From CAZFHZ01 sp964519015 (GTDB lineage Bacteria > Blakebacterota > Blakebacteria > Blakebacterales > CAYUVJ01), in the NCBI GenBank assembly GCA_964519015.1, contig CAZFHZ010000084.1, positions 1 through 14,458 of the forward strand: a stretch of 14,458 nucleotides of DNA, in the 5' to 3' direction. The number at the start of each line of letters is the position of its first letter. Positions within the stretch are counted from its first letter, which is position 1. Position numbers and translations under genes: made by a program. The notes under the pieces are model-generated. The model was given only the letters and a program-made list of their open reading frames with translations. It was not told the DNA's origin and did not search any database. This document shows positions 7,128 through 13,613 of this stretch, piece by piece.

Positions 7128-10064
7128 ATGTCCCCGGCGCCGGCACCGCTACCTTCCCTGCTCCCCTGGCTTCGGCCGGGGGGTGAGCCCCTGCCCGAGC
7201 CCTCCCCGCTGGCCGGACTGGGACTGCTGGATCCGGCCGAGGCGGCCCGCACGCTCCAGCGGATGGGGCGCGGTCTGACCGGTCCGGTCTGGGTCGCCCA
7301 GCAGGAGCATCTGGCCCGGGCCCTGACGGCGACCAGCGACCCCGACCGGGCGCTGGCCGCTCTGGAACGGCTCGAGGACCCCGACCTGCTTACCGAACTC
7401 TCCGCCCGTCCACCAGGGTTGGAGGAACTGGCCCAAGTGCTGGCCACCGGCGGCTTCGCCGCCGGTCTCCTCCTGCGCTGGCCCGAGGATGTGCGCTGGC
7501 TCTTCCTGGAGGGGGGAGCACGCGAGCCAGCCGACCGGGCGGTCGAGGCGCTGGCCCTGCCGACGGTGCGGGACCGGCCGACCCTGCTGGCCTCGCTCAA
7601 TCGGCTGCGCCGCCGCGAACAGGTGCGCATGGTGGCCCGGGCCGCCCTCGGGTTGAGCACGCTCGAGGAGGAGTTCGCCGCCCTGAGCCGGCTGGCCGAC
7701 CGGATCGTGAACCATCTGATCGAGCGGCTCTGGCCCCCCGGGCTGGCCCGTCCGGCGGTGATCGCGCTGGGCAAGTTGGGGGGTTCCGAGCTCAACTTCT
7801 CGAGCGACCTCGACCTCCTCTTCGCCCTCGAGGTCGGCGAGGGGGCGGCGGTCACCGAGGTGCTGCCGCCGGTGACCGCGGCCGTGGAGACCGTGGTCGG
7901 GGCCCTGACCGAGTACACCTCCGAAGGGGGGCTCTACCGCATCGACCTCCGCCTGCGTCCGGCCGGCGACCGGGCACCCCTGGTGCGGAGCGTGCGTGGC
8001 ATCGAGGCCTGGTACGCCCGGCACGGCGCCCCCTGGGAACGCCAGATGCTGGTCAAGGCCCGGGGCTGCGCCGGGGACGCCGCGGCCGGCCGTGACCTCA
8101 TCACTCGGCTCGTACCCTTCATCTTCCCCACCCACGCCGAGCAGGACCCGCGCGAGGAGGCGCACCGGCATCGGCGTGAGCGGCGGGCCCGCGAGGGGGG
8201 TGCCCCCTCCCCCCTCCACGTCAAGCTGGCCGTCGGCGGCATCCGCGACGTGGAGTTCATCGTCCAGGTCCTGCAGCTCCTCTACGGCGGCCGCCAGCCC
8301 GAACTGCGCACTCCCTCCACCCTCGACGCGCTGGCCCGTCTGCTGCGGGCCGGGCGGCTTCCCGAGGCGACGGCCATGGACCTGGAAGCGGCCTACCGCT
8401 TCCTGCGCCGGCTGGAGCACCTGCTCCAGATGGAGGAGGACCGCCAGACCTTCACCATCCCGGACTCGGCCGCCCGCCGGCGCGCCCTGGCCCGCCTGAT
8501 GGGGCTGGACGATGGGGCGGCCCTGCTGGCCGCCTACGACGCCCACCGGGAGCGGGTCGCCGCCGCCCTCCACGCCCTGGTGCCGGGAGCGGGGGAGACC
8601 GAAGATGGGGAGCCGGTCGAGTCGCTGCTCAACCTGCCGGCGGGGGGAGAGGAGGCCGCGGACCGCCTGCGCCGGCGGGGCTTCCGGGAGGCGGGTCAGA
8701 CCCATCGGGTGCTGACCGCGGCCGGCGCGGCCGCGCGGGCCGAGGGCGCCTCCGCCTGGGCCGCCTACATCGGCCTGCTGCCGCCACTGCTGGAGGACGC
8801 CGCCCGCACCGGCGCCCCCGACCGGGCCCTCAACAACCTGGAGCGCATCCTGCGCCGGCTGGGCTCGATCGGCGCCTACGCCCGCCTGCTCGCCCGGGAG
8901 GCCCCCCTGCGCCGGGCCCTGCTCACCCTGTGCGCCTCGGGGGAACTGCTGACCGACCTGCTGGTGCGTCACCCCGAACACTTCGAGCGGCTCTTCAGCG
9001 CCACTGCCGCCGGGGGCGCGGTCGACCCGCGCACCTGGCGTCAGCGCCTGCGGGCCGAGCGCTGGGCCGTGCCCGGCTCCCCCGAACTGGCCCGCCGGCT
9101 GGAGGGGCTGCGCTGCCGGGAGACGCTGGGGGCGGGGATCGCCTACGTCACCGGGGAAGCGGGACTGGAACCGACCATGCAGCGCCTGGCCCGGGTGGCC
9201 CGCGACCTGCTGCGCATCTTCCTGGGCAGTCACTTTCGGGACTTCCTCCGCCCGCCCCGGGCCGGGGTGCTGGCCCTGGGGACCCTGGCCGACGGGGCCA
9301 TGAGTTTCGCTTCCGACGCCGACCTGCTCTTCCTCCACGCCGAGGGGGAAGGGCCGACGGTGCAGGGGCTGGCCGGCAGGGCGGCCGGGCTGCTCACCCC
9401 TCCCGGCGGTCCCTACGCGGTCGACCTGCGCCTGCGCCCGGAGGGGCGCTCGGCCCCCACCAGCATCGACCTGGCCTACCTGCGCGACTACCTGGAGGAG
9501 CGGGCCTCCCCCTGGGAGGCGCTGGCGCTGGGGCGGCTGCGCCCCCTCTACGGTCCGCACGTCCTGCTCTCGGGGGCGGTGAGCCTGGTGGAGTCGTGGC
9601 TGGAAGGTTTCCGGCTGGATGAGGCGACCCGGGCCTCGCTGCGGGAGGTGCGCCGGCTCCAGGAGTCGGAGACGGCCCGCGAGAGCGCCCGCTCCGGTCC
9701 CGCCTTCGACACCAAGCGCTCCCCCGGGGCCATGTCCGACCTGGAATACCTGGCCACCGCCCTCACCCTCGACGGCTGGCGGCGCGGCCGGCCCCGCCCG
9801 GCCGGGGTGCCCGCCATGCTCCGGGCCCTGGCCGCCGAGGGGCGGCTAGATCCTGGAGAAGCCGAAGGGCTGACCGCCTTCTACCTGCGCCTGCGCCGCA
9901 TCCAGATGGGACTGCAGCTCCACTTCGGACGCGACGTGACCCGCCTGCCCGCCGACTGGGGAGAGGACCCGGTCCCGGTGGTGCTGACCGGCGAGTCCCC
10001 GGCCGCCCTGGCCGAGGGCGCGGCCCGGGTCCGGGAGCGGTTCGAGAGCACCTTCGCCGGCTGA
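7128..10064 (+). CDS. glnE: Glutamine synthetase adenylyltransferase / adenylyl-removing enzyme
   Basis: GlnE adds AMP to glutamine synthetase, lowering its activity, and removes it again; PII state and glutamine set the direction. The 978-residue protein has the two-halves plan of the family (E. coli about 946). The N-terminal deadenylase half has GKLGGSELNFSSDLDLLF (215-232; Asp227, Asp229), DLRLRP (273-278) and GGIRDVEF (370-377). The C-terminal adenylyltransferase half has SDADLLF (729-735; Asp730, Asp732), DLRLRP (766-771) and MSDLEYL (869-875). In that half the usual Gly-Gly-x-Glu before the Asp pair is Ala-Asp-Gly-Ala (721-724), an odd change. The ATG at 7128 is the first possible start because an in-frame TAG lies at 7116-7118. 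It diverges from glnB across 137 bases. Neither glnA nor glnD is in the window. Confidence 0.95.
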   Translation: MSPAPAPLPSLLPWLRPGGEPLPEPSPLAGLGLLDPAEAARTLQRMGRGLTGPVWVAQQEHLARALTATSDPDRALAALERLEDPDLLTELSARPPGLEELAQVLATGGFAAGLLLRWPEDVRWLFLEGGAREPADRAVEALALPTVRDRPTLLASLNRLRRREQVRMVARAALGLSTLEEEFAALSRLADRIVNHLIERLWPPGLARPAVIALGKLGGSELNFSSDLDLLFALEVGEGAAVTEVLPPVTAAVETVVGALTEYTSEGGLYRIDLRLRPAGDRAPLVRSVRGIEAWYARHGAPWERQMLVKARGCAGDAAAGRDLITRLVPFIFPTHAEQDPREEAHRHRRERRAREGGAPSPLHVKLAVGGIRDVEFIVQVLQLLYGGRQPELRTPSTLDALARLLRAGRLPEATAMDLEAAYRFLRRLEHLLQMEEDRQTFTIPDSAARRRALARLMGLDDGAALLAAYDAHRERVAAALHALVPGAGETEDGEPVESLLNLPAGGEEAADRLRRRGFREAGQTHRVLTAAGAAARAEGASAWAAYIGLLPPLLEDAARTGAPDRALNNLERILRRLGSIGAYARLLAREAPLRRALLTLCASGELLTDLLVRHPEHFERLFSATAAGGAVDPRTWRQRLRAERWAVPGSPELARRLEGLRCRETLGAGIAYVTGEAGLEPTMQRLARVARDLLRIFLGSHFRDFLRPPRAGVLALGTLADGAMSFASDADLLFLHAEGEGPTVQGLAGRAAGLLTPPGGPYAVDLRLRPEGRSAPTSIDLAYLRDYLEERASPWEALALGRLRPLYGPHVLLSGAVSLVESWLEGFRLDEATRASLREVRRLQESETARESARSGPAFDTKRSPGAMSDLEYLATALTLDGWRRGRPRPAGVPAMLRALAAEGRLDPGEAEGLTAFYLRLRRIQMGLQLHFGRDVTRLPADWGEDPVPVVLTGESPAALAEGAARVRERFESTFAG

Positions 10065-10071
10065 CTTTACT

Positions 10072-10100
10072 CCGGGCTGTTCCGGCGTCGTCCCGCCCGG
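10072..10100 (+). terminator. Weak inverted repeat after glnE (possible terminator)
   Basis: CCGGGC (10072-10077) and GCCCGG (10095-10100) are exact inverted repeats with a 17-base loop, eight bases after the glnE stop. The following bases are TATATTGACT instead of a clean T-run, so termination would be weak at best. Confidence 0.25.
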
Positions 10101-10106
10101 TATATT
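10101..10106 (+). promoter_or_regulatory. TATATT, candidate -10 element for typA
   Basis: TATATT lies about 77 bases before the likely typA GTG start. No good -35 match is visible 16-18 bases upstream. Transcription from it would give a leader of about 70 bases (10113-10182), in which only a short CGCC-TCA-GGCG stem-loop (10160s) was noticed. The surrounding DNA is very GC-rich, so the AT-rich hexamer stands out. Confidence 0.35.
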
Positions 10107-10182
10107 GACTCACCCCTCGCCGGCAGGGAATCACCGGAGACCACAACAGCGCCATCGGGGCGCCTCAGGCGGGTGTCGGACT

Positions 10183-12030
10183 GTGCCCATACGCAACATC
10201 GCCATCATCGCCCACGTCGATCACGGCAAGACGACCCTGGTCGACCAGATGCTCCGCCAGGCGGGGGTCTTCCGCGTCGGGCAGCAGGTCCAGGAACGGA
10301 TCATGGATTCGAACCCCCTGGAGCGGGAGCGGGGCATCACCATCCTCTCCAAGAACACCGCCATCCACTGGGGGCGGACCAAGATCAACCTGGTCGATAC
10401 GCCCGGCCACGCCGACTTCGGCGGGGAAGTGGAACGGATCCTGAGGATGGTGGACGGGGTGCTCCTGCTGGTGGATGCCGCCGAGGGCCCGATGCCCCAG
10501 ACCCGGTTCGTCACCCGCAAGGCGCTCAACCTGGGGCTGAGCCCGATCATCGTCATCAACAAGGTGGACCGCCCCGACGCCCGTCCGGTCGAGGTCCACG
10601 ATGAGGTCCTGGAGCTCCTGCTCGAACTCGAGGCCGATGAGCGGCAGCTCTATGCCCCCTTCCTCTACGCCTCGGGACGTCAGGGCTGGGCCTCCCCCCT
10701 GCCCGACCAGCGCGGGGGCGACCTGAAACCCCTCTTCGAGGCGATCGTGGCCTCGATCCCGGCCCCGAAGAGCGATCCGGGCGGCCCCTTCCAGATGCTG
10801 GTCTCGACGGTGGACTACAATCCGTATGTCGGCCGCCTGGCCATCGGCCGGATCGAGCGCGGCCGCATCCGGGTCGGGGAGACGGTGCGGGTGCTCCCGC
10901 TGGGCGAGCCGGGCCCGGTCCTCGATGAGGAGGAAGGCAACCGGGACCGCGTCCAGCAGCTCTACGGGTTCCGCGACCTGGAGCGGGTCTCGATACCGGA
11001 GGCCTCGGCCGGCGACATCATCGCCCTGGCCGGGATGGAGGGGATCGAGGTAGGGGTGACCCTGACCGATCCGCTCCACCCCGACCGGCTGATCGGCATC
11101 GCCGTGGAAGAGCCGACCATGTCGGTCGACTTCCTGGTCAACGACTCGCCCCTGGTCGGCCAGTCGGGCCGGTATGTGACCTCGCGGCAACTGCGGGAAC
11201 GCCTGCTGCGGGAACTCGAGAAGAACGTGGCCCTGCGGGTGGAGGACACCTCCTCCCCCGACACCTTCGCCGTCTCCGGACGGGGGGAGCTCCATCTTTC
11301 CATCCTGATGGAGACCATGCGGCGCGAAGGGTACGAGTTCCAGGTCGGCCGACCCCGGGTGGTGGAGCGCCGCGGTCCCCGCATGGAGCGGCTGGAGCCG
11401 TGGGAGGAACTGCTCGTGGAGGTGCCCGAGCCGTACATGGGGATCGTCATGGAGGGGCTCGGCCCCCGGCGCAGCGAGCTGATCGACCTGCGCCACACCG
11501 GACGGGGCACCCTCCGGCTCCGTTTCCGCCTCCCGGCCCGGGGCCTCTTCGGCTACCGCTCTGAGTTCCTCACCGAAACGCGCGGCGAGGGGATACTCTA
11601 CCACCGCTTCCTCGAGTACGCCCCCTGGGCCGGACCGCTGGAGGGACGGCGCAACGGGGTGCTGGTGGCCGACCGGGGCGGGCCGGCCGTGGCCTACGCC
11701 ATCTTCAACCTCCAGGAGCGCGGCACCTTCTTCGTCTCCCCGGGGGAGGATGTCTACAAGGGCATGATCGTCGGGGAGCACGCGCGACCGGGTGACCTGG
11801 ACGTCAACGTCCAGCGGGAGAAGAAACTCTCCAACATGCGCACCCACGCCGCCGATGAGATGATCCGTCTCGAGCCCCCCCGCCCGCTCACCCTCGAGAG
11901 CGGCCTGGAGTTCATCGCCCAGGACGAACTGATGGAGGTCACCCCGGCCGCCCTCCGCCTGCGCAAACGCCAACTGAACGCCGAAGAGCGCAAGCGGCTG
12001 GCCAAGCAGGCCACCCTGGCCGGGGCCTGA
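10183..12030 (+). CDS. typA: Ribosome-associated translational GTPase TypA/BipA
   Basis: TypA/BipA is an EF-G-like GTPase that binds the 70S ribosome and aids ribosome assembly and stress or cold growth. The 615-residue product (E. coli about 607) has all G motifs: AHVDHGKT (10-17), RGIT (50-53), DTPGH (72-76), NKVD (126-129) and SGRQG (164-168), then EF-G domain II- and III-like regions, including SGRGELHLSILMETMRREGYE in the latter. The TypA-specific C-terminal domain follows, with conserved LSNMRTHAADE. The family normally begins within a few residues of IRNIAIIAHVDHGKTT, so the GTG at 10183 is chosen; the reading frame is open back to a TTG at 10105, but the added 26 residues look unlike the family. 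The binding site is weak (AGGCGGG about 12 bases upstream). It stands between glnE and an aminotransferase gene with about 100-base gaps, so it may be its own unit. Confidence 0.93.
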   Translation: MPIRNIAIIAHVDHGKTTLVDQMLRQAGVFRVGQQVQERIMDSNPLERERGITILSKNTAIHWGRTKINLVDTPGHADFGGEVERILRMVDGVLLLVDAAEGPMPQTRFVTRKALNLGLSPIIVINKVDRPDARPVEVHDEVLELLLELEADERQLYAPFLYASGRQGWASPLPDQRGGDLKPLFEAIVASIPAPKSDPGGPFQMLVSTVDYNPYVGRLAIGRIERGRIRVGETVRVLPLGEPGPVLDEEEGNRDRVQQLYGFRDLERVSIPEASAGDIIALAGMEGIEVGVTLTDPLHPDRLIGIAVEEPTMSVDFLVNDSPLVGQSGRYVTSRQLRERLLRELEKNVALRVEDTSSPDTFAVSGRGELHLSILMETMRREGYEFQVGRPRVVERRGPRMERLEPWEELLVEVPEPYMGIVMEGLGPRRSELIDLRHTGRGTLRLRFRLPARGLFGYRSEFLTETRGEGILYHRFLEYAPWAGPLEGRRNGVLVADRGGPAVAYAIFNLQERGTFFVSPGEDVYKGMIVGEHARPGDLDVNVQREKKLSNMRTHAADEMIRLEPPRPLTLESGLEFIAQDELMEVTPAALRLRKRQLNAEERKRLAKQATLAGA

Positions 12031-12031
12031 A

Positions 12032-12065
12032 CCCTCCGGAAAGCCTCACCCTGAGCCCTCCGGAA
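12032..12065 (+). repeat. Direct repeat CCCTCCGGAA in the typA-aminotransferase gap
   Basis: CCCTCCGGAA occurs at 12032-12041 and again at 12056-12065. The first eight bases are complementary to CCGGAGGG at 12114-12121, which contains the ribosome binding site of the next gene. A transcript running through from typA could therefore fold over that site. The role is speculative. Confidence 0.5.
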
Positions 12066-12067
12066 CG

Positions 12068-12087
12068 GGTCGGCCCGGGGCCGCACC
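12068..12087 (+). terminator. GC-rich hairpin after typA (possible intrinsic terminator)
   Basis: GGTCGGCC (12068-12075) pairs with GGCCG plus ACC (12079-12083 and 12085-12087) around a 3-base loop, leaving one bulged C. The hairpin lies 37 bases after the typA stop and is followed by GGCTGTATATTTATTG, an AT-rich but not pure T tail. It could end typA transcription, or simply flank the promoter for the next gene. Confidence 0.4.
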
Positions 12088-12092
12088 GGCTG

Positions 12093-12098
12093 TATATT
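12093..12098 (+). promoter_or_regulatory. TATATT, candidate -10 element for the alanine aminotransferase gene
   Basis: TATATT sits within TGTATATTTATTG in otherwise GC-rich DNA, 30 bases before the start codon. Transcription would begin near 12105, leaving a leader of about 24 bases that keeps the binding site at 12116 but excludes the upstream complementary repeats. No clear -35 was found. Confidence 0.4.
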
Positions 12099-12115
12099 TA
12101 TTGAGAGCCTCAGCC

Positions 12116-12121
12116 GGAGGG
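12116..12121 (+). promoter_or_regulatory. Ribosome binding site of the aminotransferase gene
   Basis: GGAGGG lies seven bases before the ATG at 12129, which fixes the start of this gene. Confidence 0.7.
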
Positions 12122-12128
12122 ACCTGCC

Positions 12129-13568
12129 ATGCCGCTTTCCCTGGGAGTCAACTCCAACATCATCGAGATGGAGTACGCCGTCCGGGGGCCCATCCCCCAG
12201 CGGGCGGCCGAGCTCAAGAAGCAGGGCCGGCGCATTATCCCCTGTCACATCGGCAATCCCCAGGCCCTGGGACAGCATCCCATCACCTGGGTGCGCCAGG
12301 TCATGAGCCTGCTGGAGGAACCCGACTGGATTGACCGCGAACGGGTTCTCCAGGGACTTGCCCAGCTCCTTCCGGACTCCTTCAAGAACCTTGGTGCGGG
12401 GGCGCTCCTCTCCGACCAAGTGCTGGCGGTGGCCGAGGACTACCTGACCCGGCTGGAGAGCGGGGTGGGCGCCTACACCGAGAGCAAGGGTCCCCTCTTC
12501 ATCCGTGAGGCGGTGGCCCGCTTCATCGACCGGCGCGACGGAGTGCCCGCCGGTTCTGGCCTGGCCGCCGATCCCGAGCACATCTTCCTGACCGACGGGG
12601 CGAGCGCGGGGGCGCGGGCGATCATCGAATTGCTCATCGCCGGCCCCGGCGACGGCATCATGATCCCCATCCCCCAGTACCCCCTCTACTCGGCCACCCT
12701 CACCCGTCACGGCGGCGAACTGGTCGGTTACTACCCCGACGAGGAGAGCGGCTGGACCCTCGGGCGGGACACCCTGGAGGAACCGCTGGCGGCCGCCCGC
12801 GCCCGTGGGGTGGAGGTGAAGGCGATCGTGGTCATCAATCCGGGCAACCCGACCGGCGCCATCCTGGACGAGGCCAGCGGCCGCGAAGTGGTCGCCTTCG
12901 CCGCCGAGCACGGGCTGGCCATCATCGCCGACGAGGTCTACCAGGAGAACCTCTACGGCGCCGACTGGGTCTCCTTCGCCCGGCTGGTCGGGGAGCAGGA
13001 CGTGCCCCTCTTCAGCCTGCACAGCGTCTCCAAGGGCTTCTTCGGCGAGTGCGGGCACCGGGGAGGTTACTTCGAGGTCCGCCACGCTCCGGCCGCCGCC
13101 GGGACCGGCGGTTCCTTCCTTCCACTGCTGCTCAAGCAGGCCTCGGTCAGCCTCTGCTCCAACACCATGGGGCAGGCGCTCACCTACCTGATGGTCACCC
13201 CGCCCGAGGCGGGCTCCCCGGCCCGGGAGCAGTACGAGCGCGAGCGCCGGCAGACCCTCGACGACCTGCTGGCCAAGGCCACCCTCATCCGGGAGGCCTT
13301 CGGTGAGATGGCGGGGGTGCGCTCCTTCGGCCGCATCGGCGCCCTCTACCTCTTCCCCCGCCTGGAGCAGCTGCCCGCGGGCAACGACGACTTCGCCTAC
13401 TGCATGAACCTGCTGGAGGCGACCGGCCTGTGCACGGTCAACGGCGCGGGCTTCGGCCAGCGGGAGGGCACCCGGCACCTGCGCATCGCCTTCCTCCCGC
13501 CCCGGGAGATGCTGGCTGAGGTGCTCCCCGCCTGGATCGACTGGCACAACCGGTACGTGGGGGGCTGA
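12129..13568 (+). CDS. Alanine aminotransferase-like class I/II PLP-dependent aminotransferase
   Basis: It probably interconverts alanine plus 2-oxoglutarate with pyruvate plus glutamate in the cytoplasm. The 479 residues follow the eukaryotic-type alanine aminotransferase (GPT) plan closely: EYAVRGPIPQRAAEL (15-29), HIGNPQALGQHPITWVRQV (40-58), GVGAYTESKGPLFIREAVA (112-130), FLTDGASAG (153-161), MIPIPQYPLYSAT (178-190), NPGNPTG (237-243), ADEVYQENLY (267-276), the PLP lysine K302 in HSVSKGFFGECGHRGGYFE, GALYLFP (404-410) and EATGLC...GAGFGQREGTRHLR (430-452), with Arg452 the likely substrate-carboxylate ligand. The N-terminal and GECG motifs separate it from AspC/AlaA-type bacterial enzymes. 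The ATG at 12129 has a good ribosome binding site. Substrate choice is inferred from family similarity; other amino-group donors cannot be excluded. It converges with the gene to its right. Confidence 0.9.
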   Translation: MPLSLGVNSNIIEMEYAVRGPIPQRAAELKKQGRRIIPCHIGNPQALGQHPITWVRQVMSLLEEPDWIDRERVLQGLAQLLPDSFKNLGAGALLSDQVLAVAEDYLTRLESGVGAYTESKGPLFIREAVARFIDRRDGVPAGSGLAADPEHIFLTDGASAGARAIIELLIAGPGDGIMIPIPQYPLYSATLTRHGGELVGYYPDEESGWTLGRDTLEEPLAAARARGVEVKAIVVINPGNPTGAILDEASGREVVAFAAEHGLAIIADEVYQENLYGADWVSFARLVGEQDVPLFSLHSVSKGFFGECGHRGGYFEVRHAPAAAGTGGSFLPLLLKQASVSLCSNTMGQALTYLMVTPPEAGSPAREQYERERRQTLDDLLAKATLIREAFGEMAGVRSFGRIGALYLFPRLEQLPAGNDDFAYCMNLLEATGLCTVNGAGFGQREGTRHLRIAFLPPREMLAEVLPAWIDWHNRYVGG

Positions 13569-13595
13569 TTACCTCCAATCGGTCGGTAGTCGGCC

Positions 13596-13605
13596 GGGTC
13601 GACCC
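13596..13605. repeat. Perfect 10-bp palindrome GGGTCGACCC between convergent genes
   Basis: The palindrome lies in the 45-base gap between the aminotransferase stop and the stop of the opposing beta-propeller gene. It has no loop and no T-run on either side, so it is not a convincing terminator; it may be chance in GC-rich DNA. Confidence 0.4.
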
Positions 13606-13613
13606 TGGGAAAG

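Noticed and set aside
6698..7918. 406-codon minus-strand frame running across glnE start, the intergenic gap and glnB
   Set aside because: It is Arg/Ser/Gly-rich and out of frame with both genes; crossing the promoter region makes it still less likely.
7149..9560. Very long minus-strand open frame (803 codons) opposite glnE
   Set aside because: Its translation is Gly/Pro/Gln/Arg-rich low-complexity text with no domain pattern. It is a by-product of high-GC codon use in glnE, which carries clear family motifs.
10105..10182. Upstream TTG start adding 26 residues to TypA
   Set aside because: The added residues are low-complexity and basic, unlike TypA N-termini, and the TTG overlaps the TATATT element. 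The GTG at 10183 places the start where the family usually begins.
10107..10182. Possible riboswitch or attenuator in the typA leader
   Set aside because: Only a 4-bp stem-loop was found and no known riboswitch core was recognised; the leader is too short and featureless to support a call.
10165..13547. Long minus-strand frames opposite typA and the aminotransferase (10165-11973 and 11754-13547)
   Set aside because: Same shadow effect: the translations are rich in His, Gly, Gln and Asp and match no family, while the plus strand encodes complete conserved proteins.
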